Assembly: GCF_031656215.1 (NCBI RefSeq)
Contig: NZ_CP134228.1
Span: forward strand, 496,001 to 560,000
Length of the DNA stretch: 64,000 nt
Origin: Mesorhizobium koreense
Lineage (GTDB): Bacteria > Pseudomonadota > Alphaproteobacteria > Rhizobiales > Rhizobiaceae
Direction: 5' to 3'
In this document: piece after piece, positions 1 through 7,630 of the stretch
Position numbering within the stretch: the stretch's first letter is position 1
Layout: every line of letters begins with the position of its first letter
Made by a program: the position numbers and the translations under genes
The notes under the pieces: generated by a model
Told to the model about the DNA's origin: nothing
Seen by the model: the letters and a program-made list of their open reading frames with translations, nothing else
Databases searched by the model: none

Positions 1-148
1 CGATCGTTGGGAAATGGTGGAAGAGGGTGGCCTTGCTGACGCCCACCTCGCGGGCGAGCGCCGCGGCACTGAAGGCATCGGGGCCGTCGCGGCCGAGAAC
101 GGTAACTGCAGCTTCGATGATGGCGGAACGGGTGTCGCGTCGGAGCAT
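1..148 (-). CDS. TetR family transcriptional regulator (partial, N-terminus only)
   Basis: The minus strand encodes about 49 residues beginning MLRRDTRSAIIEAA and running off the left edge of the window. They contain the TetR helix-turn-helix pattern (AALAREVGVSKATLFHHF), in which the recognition helix ends in the usual TLFHHF. The ligand-binding C-terminal domain lies outside the window, so the inducer cannot be guessed. A perfect palindrome sits 14 bp upstream of the start codon and is the obvious operator, which implies autorepression. Confidence 0.85.
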   Translation of the reverse strand, partial: MLRRDTRSAIIEAAVTVLGRDGPDAFSAAALAREVGVSKATLFHHFPTI

Positions 149-161
149 GGAGCTGGATATA

Positions 162-187
162 ATATTGACCGATCGATCGGTCAATAT
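162..187. promoter_or_regulatory. Perfect 26-bp palindrome, likely TetR operator
   Basis: The half-site ATATTGACCGATC is followed directly by its exact reverse complement, centred between positions 174 and 175. It lies 14 bp upstream of the TetR start codon. TetR repressors commonly bind palindromes of this size in their own promoter, so autoregulation is inferred. No plus-strand gene starts immediately to the right, so the site probably serves only the regulator and genes beyond the window. Confidence 0.65.
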
Positions 188-281
188 CGATACCGAAATT
201 GTCTCCGAAGCCCCCCGACGGCAAAAGCAGGCACGAAGAAACTCCGTACCTGCCTTGCAACAAGGAGACTGGATGCGGTGG

Positions 282-784
282 TCAAGCCGCCTTCAGGTTG
301 ACCTCACTTTCCGCGATCTGCGTCAGTTTCCTGTCGGCGACGCGCTCTTCCTCGAGCGTCTGCTTGAGCAACCTGGCGCAATCGGCCCGGCCGGCCTCCT
401 CTGCCCAGGCAATGAGCGTGCCGTAGCGCGTCATCTCGTAGTGTTCCACCGCCTGCGCGGCGGCGATAAGCGCGGCGTCCAGCACGCGTTTGTCCTCAAC
501 CTCGCCGGAAACTTCATTCGCTTCTTCGATAATGCCGTCGATCGCCGGGCAGTTAACCCCCTCGGCATCGAGATCGAGCATGTCGAAGACCTGTTCAAGC
601 CTCGTCACATGGCCTTTCGTCTGTTCAAGATGTTCGGAGAAGCCGTTCCTCAAATCCGTGTTGGAAGCCTTTCAATCATCTTCGGCAACGCCTTCATGAT
701 TTGCGCCTCGGCGTAATAGATGTCGCGCAACTGATGCACGAAGAGGTCATCCATGGTTTTTATGTCCTTGGAGAAGAGTCCCAT
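282..784 (-). pseudogene. DUF892 ferritin-like (YciE/YciF family) gene with a one-base frameshift
   Basis: From an ATG at 784 with a good Shine-Dalgarno (AAGGAAGG), the minus strand reads MGLFSKDIKTMDDLFVHQL and continues as a normal DUF892 N-terminus to ALPKMIE. Then the frame breaks, and a stop follows a few codons later. Adding one base in the short T-run at 670-672 (plus strand) restores EKASNTDLRNGF and the remaining 120 or so residues to the end at 282. The two halves together give the usual length of about 167 residues. The family is a four-helix ferritin-like stress protein. Either the gene is broken or the base was lost in sequencing; translation restart at the in-frame TTG at 653 is unlikely to give a functional protein. 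Confidence 0.8.
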
Positions 785-899
785 TGTCGTCGCCTTCCTT
801 TTTGTCCGTCAGGGTTGATCGTATGGAGGCCAGTCGGCCCCGCGAAGCTACACTTCCATGGGCGCCCAACGGCTCTGCAAGGTGCTTGTTCCGAATATT

Positions 900-1256
900 T
901 CAGGCGGGGCCGCGATCGTGAACGGAACGGCTGTCGCGCGGCGCCTCGGCGCGGTCGCGCATGCCATAGTCGCGGACGACATGAGCGATGCGCAAACGAT
1001 AGCCGGCAAGGATTCCCGCCCGGCCAGCCGTCTGCGCTTGTCGGTGCTCTTCCGTGTTGCGCCATGCCGCAACTGCCTCATCGTCCCGCCAGAAGGAAAG
1101 CGAGACCAGCTTTCCAGGATTGGAAAGGCTCTGGAAACGTTCGACGGAGATAAAGCCGTCCACAGTCTGCAACAGCGGCTTCAGGTCGGCGGCACGGCCG
1201 AGATAGTCGTCGACACGGCCATCCGTGGGCTCGACCTCGAAGATGACCGCGATCAT
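900..1256 (-). CDS. Antibiotic biosynthesis monooxygenase (ABM) domain protein
   Basis: 118 residues. The start MIAVIFEVEP and the central segments GFISVERFQS and LVSLSFWRDDEAVAAW match the small dimeric ferredoxin-like ABM fold, which includes heme-degrading and quinol monooxygenase-like proteins. Its start codon overlaps the stop of the upstream NIPSNAP gene (ATGA), so the two are translationally coupled. The substrate is not known; an oxidative or detoxification role is only inferred from the fold. Confidence 0.8.
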   Translation of the reverse strand: MIAVIFEVEPTDGRVDDYLGRAADLKPLLQTVDGFISVERFQSLSNPGKLVSLSFWRDDEAVAAWRNTEEHRQAQTAGRAGILAGYRLRIAHVVRDYGMRDRAEAPRDSRSVHDRGPA

Positions 1257-1576
1257 CGATCGGCTCCGTGGAGCGCCGAAACAGGCTTGAGAAAAATCCG
1301 GTCCTCGCGCCGGATGAATTTCTCCGTCTGGGAGAAGCGGAAGTTCTCCTGGCCGAGCGGATCGGCGAGAAGGCGCTCGCGATAGACCTCATATTCCGCG
1401 AGGCTGCCGATATTGTAGACGCCGTAGGCCGTCGTCGCTGAACCCTCATGGGGTGTGAAATAGCCGATCAAGTCGGCACCGCAGCGCGGGATCACCTGGC
1501 CCCAATTGCGGGCGTATTCGATAAAGGCGTCCTTACGGAACGGGTCGATCTCGTAGCGGATGAAACAGGTGATCAT
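1253..1576 (-). CDS. NIPSNAP family protein
   Basis: 107 residues beginning MITCFIRYEIDP, followed by IPRCGADLIGYFTPHEG and YEVYRERLLADP. This is the typical pattern of the short bacterial NIPSNAP proteins, which share the ferredoxin-like fold of ABM proteins. The ATG at 1576 was chosen because AAGGAA lies 6 bases upstream; the ATG two codons earlier sits almost on the ribosome site. The gene is the first of a two-gene operon with the ABM gene. The biochemical role of bacterial NIPSNAPs is not established. Confidence 0.85.
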   Translation of the reverse strand: MITCFIRYEIDPFRKDAFIEYARNWGQVIPRCGADLIGYFTPHEGSATTAYGVYNIGSLAEYEVYRERLLADPLGQENFRFSQTEKFIRREDRIFLKPVSALHGADR

Positions 1577-1665
1577 CGGCATTTCCTTTCGTGGTTGGCA
1601 CAGACATTTCGATGAAGACCGAAGCATTGAGCTGTGAAGATGGAATAGGCCTCGCAAGCGAGGCA

Positions 1666-1884
1666 TCATCTCCAGAAGGACTTTGCGCATTCACGGCGAG
1701 CCTCATCGGCATCAAGGCCGAGATCGCGAAGCATCCTTGCATCGAGCAAGGCAAGATCGTGGCGCTGTAGATGGCGTTCATACCAGAGTGCGAGGAGCGG
1801 GACTGCGCGATGCAATGTGTAGCGGCGTACAAAAGCAACGTGAGGCAGGCGGGCAAAGGCTCGCGGATGGTCGGCGGTTTCCAT
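1666..1884 (-). CDS. DUF1127 domain small protein
   Basis: 72 residues. The C-terminal half (LALLDARMLRDLGLDADEAR) is the DUF1127/YjiS-like motif, a short helical, arginine-rich segment that in alphaproteobacteria has been linked to RNA binding and to phosphate and carbon metabolism. The ATG at 1884 was preferred because GAGGAG lies 10 bases upstream; an in-frame ATG at 1905 is possible. It is divergent from the ArsR gene and shares its 72-bp upstream region, and it precedes the NIPSNAP-ABM pair on the same strand. Confidence 0.75.
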   Translation of the reverse strand: METADHPRAFARLPHVAFVRRYTLHRAVPLLALWYERHLQRHDLALLDARMLRDLGLDADEARRECAKSFWR

Positions 1885-1956
1885 GGCCTTCGAACTCCTC
1901 TTCATGCCCTGAAGATAAAACTTGCATGACATCAATGCTTCGATAAGGATCGAACC

Positions 1957-2637
1957 ATGCATGAAGAACCGGACATCGCCCGTATCGCCAGCCTCGTCGG
2001 CGACCCCGCACGCGCCAACATGCTAACGGCGCTGATGGATGGAGGTGCGCTGACGGCGAGCGAATTGGCGCTGGAGGCAGGAGTGACGATGCCGACGGCA
2101 AGCTCGCACCTTGCCAAACTGGTCGAGGGTGGCCTGCTAACGCTGCAGCAGCAGGGTCGTCACCGCTACTATTCGCTGTCCGGTCATCACGTCGCGTCGA
2201 TGCTGGAAACGATCTCCGGAGTCGCGGAGCGCGTCGGCCCGAAACGAGCGCGGCCCGGCCCGCGCGACGCGGTCATGCGCGAGGCACGCATCTGCTACGA
2301 TCATCTGGCCGGTGAGAAGGGAGTCGCCCTTTATGACAGCCTTCTGTCGCGCCGCATCCTCGCACTGCGAGATGATAATGTCGAACTCGGACCGACGGGG
2401 CGGGGGTTCTTCGATGAGCTCGGCATTGACCTCGCCTCTCTTTCCGGACAGCGACGGCCTCTGTGCCGGGCCTGCCTCGACTGGAGCGTGCGCCGCTCGC
2501 ATCTCGCCGGTGCGCTCGGCGCGGCGATGCTCGACAAGATGATGGAGCGGCGATGGGCGCGACGCGATCCGCAAAGCCGCGCGATCCTGTTCTCGCCGAC
2601 CGGAAAGCAAAGCTTCGAACGGCTGCTGCGGGGATAA
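1957..2637 (+). CDS. ArsR family transcriptional regulator
   Basis: 226 residues. Residues 1-95 form an ArsR winged helix: ARANMLTALMDGGALTASEL, then the recognition helix region TMPTASSHLAKLVEGGLL and a wing GRHRYYSL. The C-terminal extension of about 120 residues has a CRACLDW cysteine pair and is typical of the longer members found beside NIPSNAP or monooxygenase genes in rhizobia. It is divergent from the DUF1127 gene and probably controls that gene and the downstream NIPSNAP-ABM genes. The signal sensed is unknown; the two cysteines could make it redox- or metal-responsive. Confidence 0.88.
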   Translation: MHEEPDIARIASLVGDPARANMLTALMDGGALTASELALEAGVTMPTASSHLAKLVEGGLLTLQQQGRHRYYSLSGHHVASMLETISGVAERVGPKRARPGPRDAVMREARICYDHLAGEKGVALYDSLLSRRILALRDDNVELGPTGRGFFDELGIDLASLSGQRRPLCRACLDWSVRRSHLAGALGAAMLDKMMERRWARRDPQSRAILFSPTGKQSFERLLRG

Positions 2638-2834
2638 GATTCGGCTCCGGAACGTCACTTATCACGCTTGGACAGGCGCCCCATCGAGGCCGCTTCGAAA
2701 AAGCCTCCGGCCTGCCGTCGAATCGCCGCAATCCATGCAAGTTCTTAACATGCCGTTCACAGCTGATTCATTCTTGGCTGTTATCGTCTTCCTCAATCGG
2801 ACGGGACATCCGAGACATGACCGGGAGACGGGAA

Positions 2835-3002
2835 ATGGCATTCTGGACACATCTGACGCATTGCCGCGCCGCAATTCGCGAATTCATCGCTCCGACCTAT
2901 CGCCCGGAGCGCCACTATATGCGCGGCCCCGGCCCCGCCTGCGCGCGCCGCGGCGGTCTGCTGCCCGATGCCGGGGCGACGTTTCACTCCGTCTTTTCGT
3001 GA
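2835..3002 (+). CDS. Possible small protein, unknown
   Basis: A 55-codon frame (MAFWTHLTHCRAAIREFIAP, continuing to GATFHSVFS) lies in the 346-bp space between the ArsR gene and the convergent DUF1850 gene and overlaps the end of the latter by 19 bp. GGGAGACGGGAA upstream could be a ribosome site. No domain is recognised. The frame may be chance, since high-GC DNA often yields such frames. The rest of the 2638-2983 interval shows nothing recognisable. Confidence 0.25.
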   Translation: MAFWTHLTHCRAAIREFIAPTYRPERHYMRGPGPACARRGGLLPDAGATFHSVFS

Positions 3003-3358
3003 CAGGGCTCGATTGAGATCGGCGGCCCTTCCTTCGCGCCAAGCGTTAGGCAGGGCCGGCTCTCGACGCAGAGCGACCATCCGCCGACGGTCGCGCCCGA
3101 CGCCGCCAGGACCAGCTTCGGCAAGGGCGGCACCTTCGGCCGGTACTCCCACCCGTCATCCCTGAACACGCTGCCTTCCGGCGGGTCCATGCCGGCACCG
3201 GAACCCTCGACTCGCCCCATATCGACGACGAGCCCGGCCGGCGTCACCCGCCAGTGCTCGGTCCACCGGATCTTCTCGACCGAATGCGTCCATGACAGCG
3301 TGAAGGCCGCGGCGGCAAGCACAATCGTCTTGCCGCCGGCGAGGACGCAAAGGCTCAT
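2984..3358 (-). CDS. DUF1850 domain protein
   Basis: 124 residues. The segment FTLSWTHSVEKIRWTEHWRV is the DUF1850 signature, and the N-terminus is hydrophobic, consistent with membrane anchoring or export. DUF1850 genes are almost always found beside TRAP-TAXI permeases, and here the start overlaps the permease stop by 4 bp. It is therefore the last gene of the TRAP operon and probably an accessory subunit, though its molecular function is not known. Confidence 0.85.
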   Translation of the reverse strand: MSLCVLAGGKTIVLAAAAFTLSWTHSVEKIRWTEHWRVTPAGLVVDMGRVEGSGAGMDPPEGSVFRDDGWEYRPKVPPLPKLVLAASGATVGGWSLCVESRPCLTLGAKEGPPISIEPCHEKTE

Positions 3359-5460
3359 GCCGGCTGGCTCGCCTGCCGTGCCCTATAGAGGTGCTGGCCG
3401 AAGAAGAGCACGGCAAGCGCGAAGCCGATCTGGTCCGATATCGGGATAGCCGCGATGAGCGAGAAGGAGGCGATCGTCGCGAGGATGCGCTCCCACCAGG
3501 CGAGGTGGGTCTTGAAATAGCCGATCACCGCGATGCCCCAGAGTGCGATGGCGAGCGCCGTCTTGAAGACGACATAGATAACAGCCGGGTAGAAGCCGAT
3601 CGAGGCTGCGAGTGCACCGCCCGGCTGCAACATCAGCGCCGGCGTATAAACCGCCATATAGGGGATGACGAAGCCGGCGGCGGCGACCTTGATCGCCTCC
3701 ATAGCGATCTTCAGCCCGCTCTCGCGCGCGATAGGTGCTGCGGCGAAGCACGCCAGCGCCACCGGCGGCGTCAGATCCGCCATGATGCCGAAATAGAAGA
3801 CGAACATATGGCTGACCAGAAGCGGGATACCGAGCGCGAGAAGCGCCGGGCCGGCAATGGTCGAGGTGATGATGTAGTTCGGGATCGTGGGGATGCCCAT
3901 GCCGAGGATCAAGCAGGTGATCATCGTCAGGATAAGCGACAGGATCAGACTCGACCGACCGATGGAGACGATGTAGTCGCCGAAGGTGTTGGCTACGCCG
4001 GTGAGCGTCATCGTGCCGACGATGATGCCGACGATGGCGCAGGCGATGCCGACTGGAAGCGCCGTTTTAGCACCCTCGGCGAGCGAATCACGACAGTCGC
4101 GTAGCGTCTGCATGCCACCCTTGACGAACAGGTTGACGGCCACGAGCACCGCCGCCGCTGCGATGACAATCCAGATGCCGAATTTGAAGAAGCTCCCGGC
4201 GATCAGCCCCAGAAAGACCCAGAAGATAACCCGAAGCACATAGTTCGGCAGACCGAGCGCCACCGAGCCACCGAGGATGAGCAACGCCGTCATGGCGAAG
4301 CCGATCGTGCCGGCAAAGAGCGGTGTGAAACCAGAAAAGAGGAGGTAGACGAGCGCCGCCAGCGGCAGGATGAGATACCAGCGCTCCTTCAGTGCATTGA
4401 GAGGCGAGGGAAGCTGGTTGCGGGGAAGCCCCATCAACCCGGTGCGCCCTGCTTCCAGATGCACTGCCCAGAAGGCGGAGGCAAAATAGAGGATGGCCGG
4501 GATAATCGCCGCCTCGACGACTTCCTTGTACTGGATACCGAGTGTCTCGGCCATGATGAAGGCAACCGCCCCCATGACGGGCGGCATGATCTGCCCGCCC
4601 ATCGAAGCAGTCGCTTCGACACCGCCAGCGAAGGCGGCGCGATAGCCAAAGCGTTTCATCAGCGGGATTGTGAACTGGCCAACGGTCACGACGTTGGCAA
4701 CGCCCGAGCCTGAGATCATGCCCATGAAGCCGGACGAGATGACCGCCACCTTGGCCGGGCCACCGCGAGCGTGGCCGACCAGACCCATCGACACGTCGGT
4801 GAAGAGCCGGATCATGCCGGCCCGCTCCAGGAAGGAGCCGAACAGGATGAAAAGGAAGATGTAAGTCGCGGAGACGAGCGTCGGAATGCCGTAAATGCCT
4901 TCCGTGCCGAAGCTCATGTGGTCGATGACCTGCCAGAAGGGATAGCCGCGCGTGTTGAACGGGGAAGGCAGGTATTGCCCCCACAGGCAATAGGCGAGGA
5001 AGATGCCGCAAATAATCGGCAGTGCCGGGCCCATCAGCGCATAGGTGGCGATAAAAAGGACCGCCAGCGACAAGACGCCGATCACCGTGTCGATGGGCAA
5101 GGGCTCGCCTGCGCGCAGGATCAGCGGTTCGTATTCGATGAACTGGTAGAGACCGACCCCCATGCCGATGATGCCTAGCACCCAGGCGGCGGCACGTATG
5201 CTCGGGCGCGCCTGGCGGAGTGTTGCCAAAAGCGGGAAGACGAGCAGCATGAGGAAGCCGACATGGACGGAGCGAACGACCTGGCTCGGTAGGCCGAGCA
5301 AGCCAGCCGCCGTAAGGAGCTGGAATGTGGAAAACGCGATGGCGATGCCGAACAGGACCTTTCCCTCGCGCGTTGCCGGAAAGGTTTCGGCAAGCGGATC
5401 GTGGACGGTTGCGGGCGCGCCCTGCGGCGTCTTATCGGTCGGCGTGACGGGCTCGGTCAT
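3355..5460 (-). CDS. TRAP transporter fused permease (4TM/12TM, DctQM-type)
   Basis: 701 residues with about 16-18 hydrophobic segments. It is the fused small (DctQ) plus large (DctM) membrane subunit typical of TAXI-type TRAP systems. The segment GHARGGPAKVAVISSGFMG and the later GMGIPTIPNYI and PPVALA motifs are characteristic of the DctM half. The transporter imports organic acids using an ion gradient together with the TAXI binding protein encoded upstream. Inner membrane. Downstream it overlaps the DUF1850 gene. Confidence 0.92.
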   Translation of the reverse strand: MTEPVTPTDKTPQGAPATVHDPLAETFPATREGKVLFGIAIAFSTFQLLTAAGLLGLPSQVVRSVHVGFLMLLVFPLLATLRQARPSIRAAAWVLGIIGMGVGLYQFIEYEPLILRAGEPLPIDTVIGVLSLAVLFIATYALMGPALPIICGIFLAYCLWGQYLPSPFNTRGYPFWQVIDHMSFGTEGIYGIPTLVSATYIFLFILFGSFLERAGMIRLFTDVSMGLVGHARGGPAKVAVISSGFMGMISGSGVANVVTVGQFTIPLMKRFGYRAAFAGGVEATASMGGQIMPPVMGAVAFIMAETLGIQYKEVVEAAIIPAILYFASAFWAVHLEAGRTGLMGLPRNQLPSPLNALKERWYLILPLAALVYLLFSGFTPLFAGTIGFAMTALLILGGSVALGLPNYVLRVIFWVFLGLIAGSFFKFGIWIVIAAAAVLVAVNLFVKGGMQTLRDCRDSLAEGAKTALPVGIACAIVGIIVGTMTLTGVANTFGDYIVSIGRSSLILSLILTMITCLILGMGIPTIPNYIITSTIAGPALLALGIPLLVSHMFVFYFGIMADLTPPVALACFAAAPIARESGLKIAMEAIKVAAAGFVIPYMAVYTPALMLQPGGALAASIGFYPAVIYVVFKTALAIALWGIAVIGYFKTHLAWWERILATIASFSLIAAIPISDQIGFALAVLFFGQHLYRARQASQPA

Positions 5461-5491
5461 GCTTCCTCCCCTGGAATATTCTTCTTGAATG

Positions 5492-5533
5492 GGCCGGGGG
5501 CGACGTGGCTATCGCCTCACGTCGCCCCCGGCC
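5492..5533 (-). promoter_or_regulatory. Intercistronic hairpin between TAXI binding protein and permease genes
   Basis: A perfect 16-bp stem (GGCCGGGGGCGACGTG and its complement at 5518-5533) with a 10-base loop fills much of the 109-bp gap between the binding-protein gene and the permease gene. No T-run follows in the minus direction, so it is not a classical terminator. It is more likely an RNA stability or partial termination element that lets the binding protein be made in excess over the permease, as is common for such operons. Confidence 0.6.
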
Positions 5534-5569
5534 ATCGTTCGCGCTCCTCACTCAGGGAGCCCTGGCTTC

Positions 5570-6523
5570 CTATTTCAGGATACCCTTTTCCCTATAGTAT
5601 TTCTCTGCGCCCGGATGGAGCGGGATCGGCAGGCCCTTGACCGCGTTCTCGAGTTTGATGCCGTTGGCGGCCTTGTGCGCGGCCACCATCTCGGGAAGAT
5701 TCTCGAAGAGTTGCTTCGTCATCTGATAGGCCTCCTCGTCAGAGATGTCGGCACGTGTGACGAGGATGTTAGTAATGGCGACCGTCGGCACGTCGCTGTC
5801 CTGACCGTCATAGGTTCCGGCCGGAATTGTGGCCGCCTGGAACGGAGCGCCGAGCTTTTCGGCGATTTCCTTCGGCACGGAAACCACCGTGATCGGAATA
5901 GAGGTCGAGAGGTCCTTGATCGAAGCGACACCCAGCCCAGCCGATTGCAGCGTAGCGTCGAGCTGGCGGTTCTTGATGAGCTCGACGGATTCGCCGAAGG
6001 GCAGATATTCGGTCTTGCCAAGATCCTCGTAGCTCATGCCCGCGGCCTTGAAGATCGCGCGTGCGTTGAGTTCCGTACCCGATTTCGGCGCGCCGACGGA
6101 AAGACGCTTGCCCTTGAGGCTGGCGAGATCGGTGACGCCGGAAGTCTTCGAGGCGACGATCTGGATATAGTTCGGATATATGGCGGCAATTGCCCGGAGC
6201 TTGTCGAGCTTCTTCTTAAATCCGGCTTCTTCGTTACCGGCCCAGGCGTCCTTGACCGAATCGCCGAGCGCGAAGGCGATCTCGCCCCGACCCTGCTGGA
6301 GCAGGTTCAGGTTCTCGACGGAAGCCTTGGTTGACTGCACTTGCGTGCGGGCACCCGGGATCTTCTCGCCGTAGATTTTGGCGAGCGCGGCGCCAAGCGG
6401 GTAGTAAACGCCGGAGGTGCCGCCGGTCAGCACATTGATGAATTCGTCGGCCTGGGCCGGCGCGACGGCAAAGCCGGTCGAAAGCGCCAGCGCGCCTGCG
6501 GCAAGCAAATGTGTGAATTTCAT
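5570..6523 (-). CDS. TAXI family TRAP transporter substrate-binding protein
   Basis: 317 residues with a signal peptide ending APAQA near residue 25, then FINVLTGGTSGVYYPLGAALAKI, the hallmark of the TAXI family (split here: TGGTSGVYYPLG is the key part). It is a periplasmic solute receptor delivering a carboxylate to the fused permease encoded next on the same strand. TAXI proteins in this order often bind glutamate, glutamine or related dicarboxylates, but the ligand cannot be read from the sequence. Confidence 0.92.
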   Translation of the reverse strand: MKFTHLLAAGALALSTGFAVAPAQADEFINVLTGGTSGVYYPLGAALAKIYGEKIPGARTQVQSTKASVENLNLLQQGRGEIAFALGDSVKDAWAGNEEAGFKKKLDKLRAIAAIYPNYIQIVASKTSGVTDLASLKGKRLSVGAPKSGTELNARAIFKAAGMSYEDLGKTEYLPFGESVELIKNRQLDATLQSAGLGVASIKDLSTSIPITVVSVPKEIAEKLGAPFQAATIPAGTYDGQDSDVPTVAITNILVTRADISDEEAYQMTKQLFENLPEMVAAHKAANGIKLENAVKGLPIPLHPGAEKYYREKGILK

Positions 6524-6574
6524 GATTGAAGATTCCTCCCTTTAATCGTTGGTTTCAGATGGCAGATCGCAATT

Positions 6575-6586
6575 TTTCGATCGAAA
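6575..6586. promoter_or_regulatory. Candidate operator for TRAP-TAXI operon (12-bp palindrome)
   Basis: TTTCGATCGAAA is a perfect 12-bp palindrome just downstream of the predicted promoter and 52 bp upstream of the binding-protein start. A second, imperfect layer of symmetry (GGTTTC at 6551 against GAAACC at 6583) surrounds it. Its position fits a repressor site blocking early transcription. No regulator gene lies next to it in this window. Confidence 0.4.
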
Positions 6587-6596
6587 CCAAACCCCC

Positions 6597-6624
6597 ACTA
6601 TATGAAAAGGGTGGCTCCTGCCAA
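6597..6624 (-). promoter_or_regulatory. Predicted sigma-70 promoter of the TRAP-TAXI operon
   Basis: On the minus strand TTGGCA (6624-6619) and TATAGT (6602-6597) are separated by 16 bp, a good match to the alphaproteobacterial housekeeping consensus. Transcription would begin near 6590 and give a leader of about 65 bases before the binding-protein ATG. Confidence 0.45.
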
Positions 6625-6718
6625 TACGGGTGTCGCCACAAATCACGATCGCGGAACCTACAATGCGAAGGCGCAGACGCCATCGACACCGCCGTAGTTC
6701 TCGATCTGGTGATGAGAT

Positions 6719-6744
6719 AAAAAACCGGGCGCCAAAGCGCCCGG
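6719..6744 (-). terminator. Rho-independent terminator of the peroxiredoxin gene
   Basis: On the minus strand an 8-bp stem CCGGGCGC / GCGCCCGG with a 4-base loop is followed by six T residues. It lies 25 bp after the stop codon of the peroxiredoxin gene. Confidence 0.85.
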
Positions 6745-6768
6745 CAAAACAGTCAATGCCGGAAAAAC

Positions 6769-7428
6769 TCAGTCGGCCGGCGCTTTCACCATCCGGAGAT
6801 AGGGCAGGACGGCTTTGAAGCCGCCGAACTTCTCATTCGCTTCCTGGTCGGAGACGGCGCCTGTCAGCGCCACATCTTCGCCTGGCTTCCAACTCGCCGG
6901 CGTCGATACCTTGTACTTGGCGGTGAGCTGGATGGAATCGAGCGCGCGCAGGATCTCTTCGAAGTTCCGGCCCGTCGTCATCGGATAAGTGAGTGTCAGC
7001 TTGATCTTCTTGTCCGGCCCGACAACGAAAACGGTACGCACCGTCTGGTTGTCGGCTGGGGTCCGGCCCTCGGAACTGTCACCGGCGGAGGCGGGCAGCA
7101 TATCGTAGAGCTTGGCGACCTTGAGGTCCCTGTCGCCGATCATCGGATAGTTGACCTTGTGCCCGGTCGCCGTCTCGATGTCCGATTTCCACTTGTTGTG
7201 GCTTTCGACCGGATCGACCGAGATGCCAATGATCTTGGCGTTGCGCTTGGTGAACTCATCCTTCAACCCGGCCATGTAGCCGAGTTCTGTCGTGCAGATC
7301 GGTGTGAAATCCTTGGGATGGCTGAACAGTACAGCATAGCCATCACCGATCCAGTCGTGAAAACGGATTTCGCCGTCGGTCGACTCGGCGGTGAAATCGG
7401 GGGCGGTATCGTTTATGCGGACGCTCAT
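6769..7428 (-). CDS. Peroxiredoxin, 1-Cys (Prx6/AhpC-TSA) type
   Basis: 219 residues. The peroxidatic cysteine is Cys45 in PKDFTPICTTE. The length, the C-terminal domain after residue 160 and the segment DNQTVRTVFVVGPDKKIKL match the Prx6 subgroup, which reduces hydrogen and alkyl peroxides in the cytosol with an external thiol donor. No second resolving cysteine is evident. It is monocistronic with its own terminator and divergent from the FAH-family gene across a 202-bp spacer in which no clear operator was seen. Confidence 0.93.
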   Translation of the reverse strand: MSVRINDTAPDFTAESTDGEIRFHDWIGDGYAVLFSHPKDFTPICTTELGYMAGLKDEFTKRNAKIIGISVDPVESHNKWKSDIETATGHKVNYPMIGDRDLKVAKLYDMLPASAGDSSEGRTPADNQTVRTVFVVGPDKKIKLTLTYPMTTGRNFEEILRALDSIQLTAKYKVSTPASWKPGEDVALTGAVSDQEANEKFGGFKAVLPYLRMVKAPAD

Positions 7429-7630
7429 GGCAGCTTCTCCCTGAAAGTTGGTCGGGTTTATATGACGTGGCCGACATGATAGTGCAATGCAGTCTTGTGG
7501 CGAGGAATTTTGCAGCGAAAAGCAGCCGTCGAAAAGGATATTCGCACGACAACGTCGCTCGAAGCGGAATGTCTTTCGCCGAATTCCGGTCCCCGGTAGA
7601 AGAGTGATCCGGTTTGGGAGAAGTTAGGGA

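Noticed and set aside
3391-4104. Long plus-strand frame opposite the TRAP permease
   Set aside because: Very charged, low-complexity translation (Asp, Arg, Glu) opposite hydrophobic membrane segments, a typical antisense artefact.
6526-6720. 64-codon plus-strand frame in the TAXI upstream region
   Set aside because: It covers the predicted minus-strand promoter and operator and the terminator of the neighbouring gene; no ribosome site or domain.
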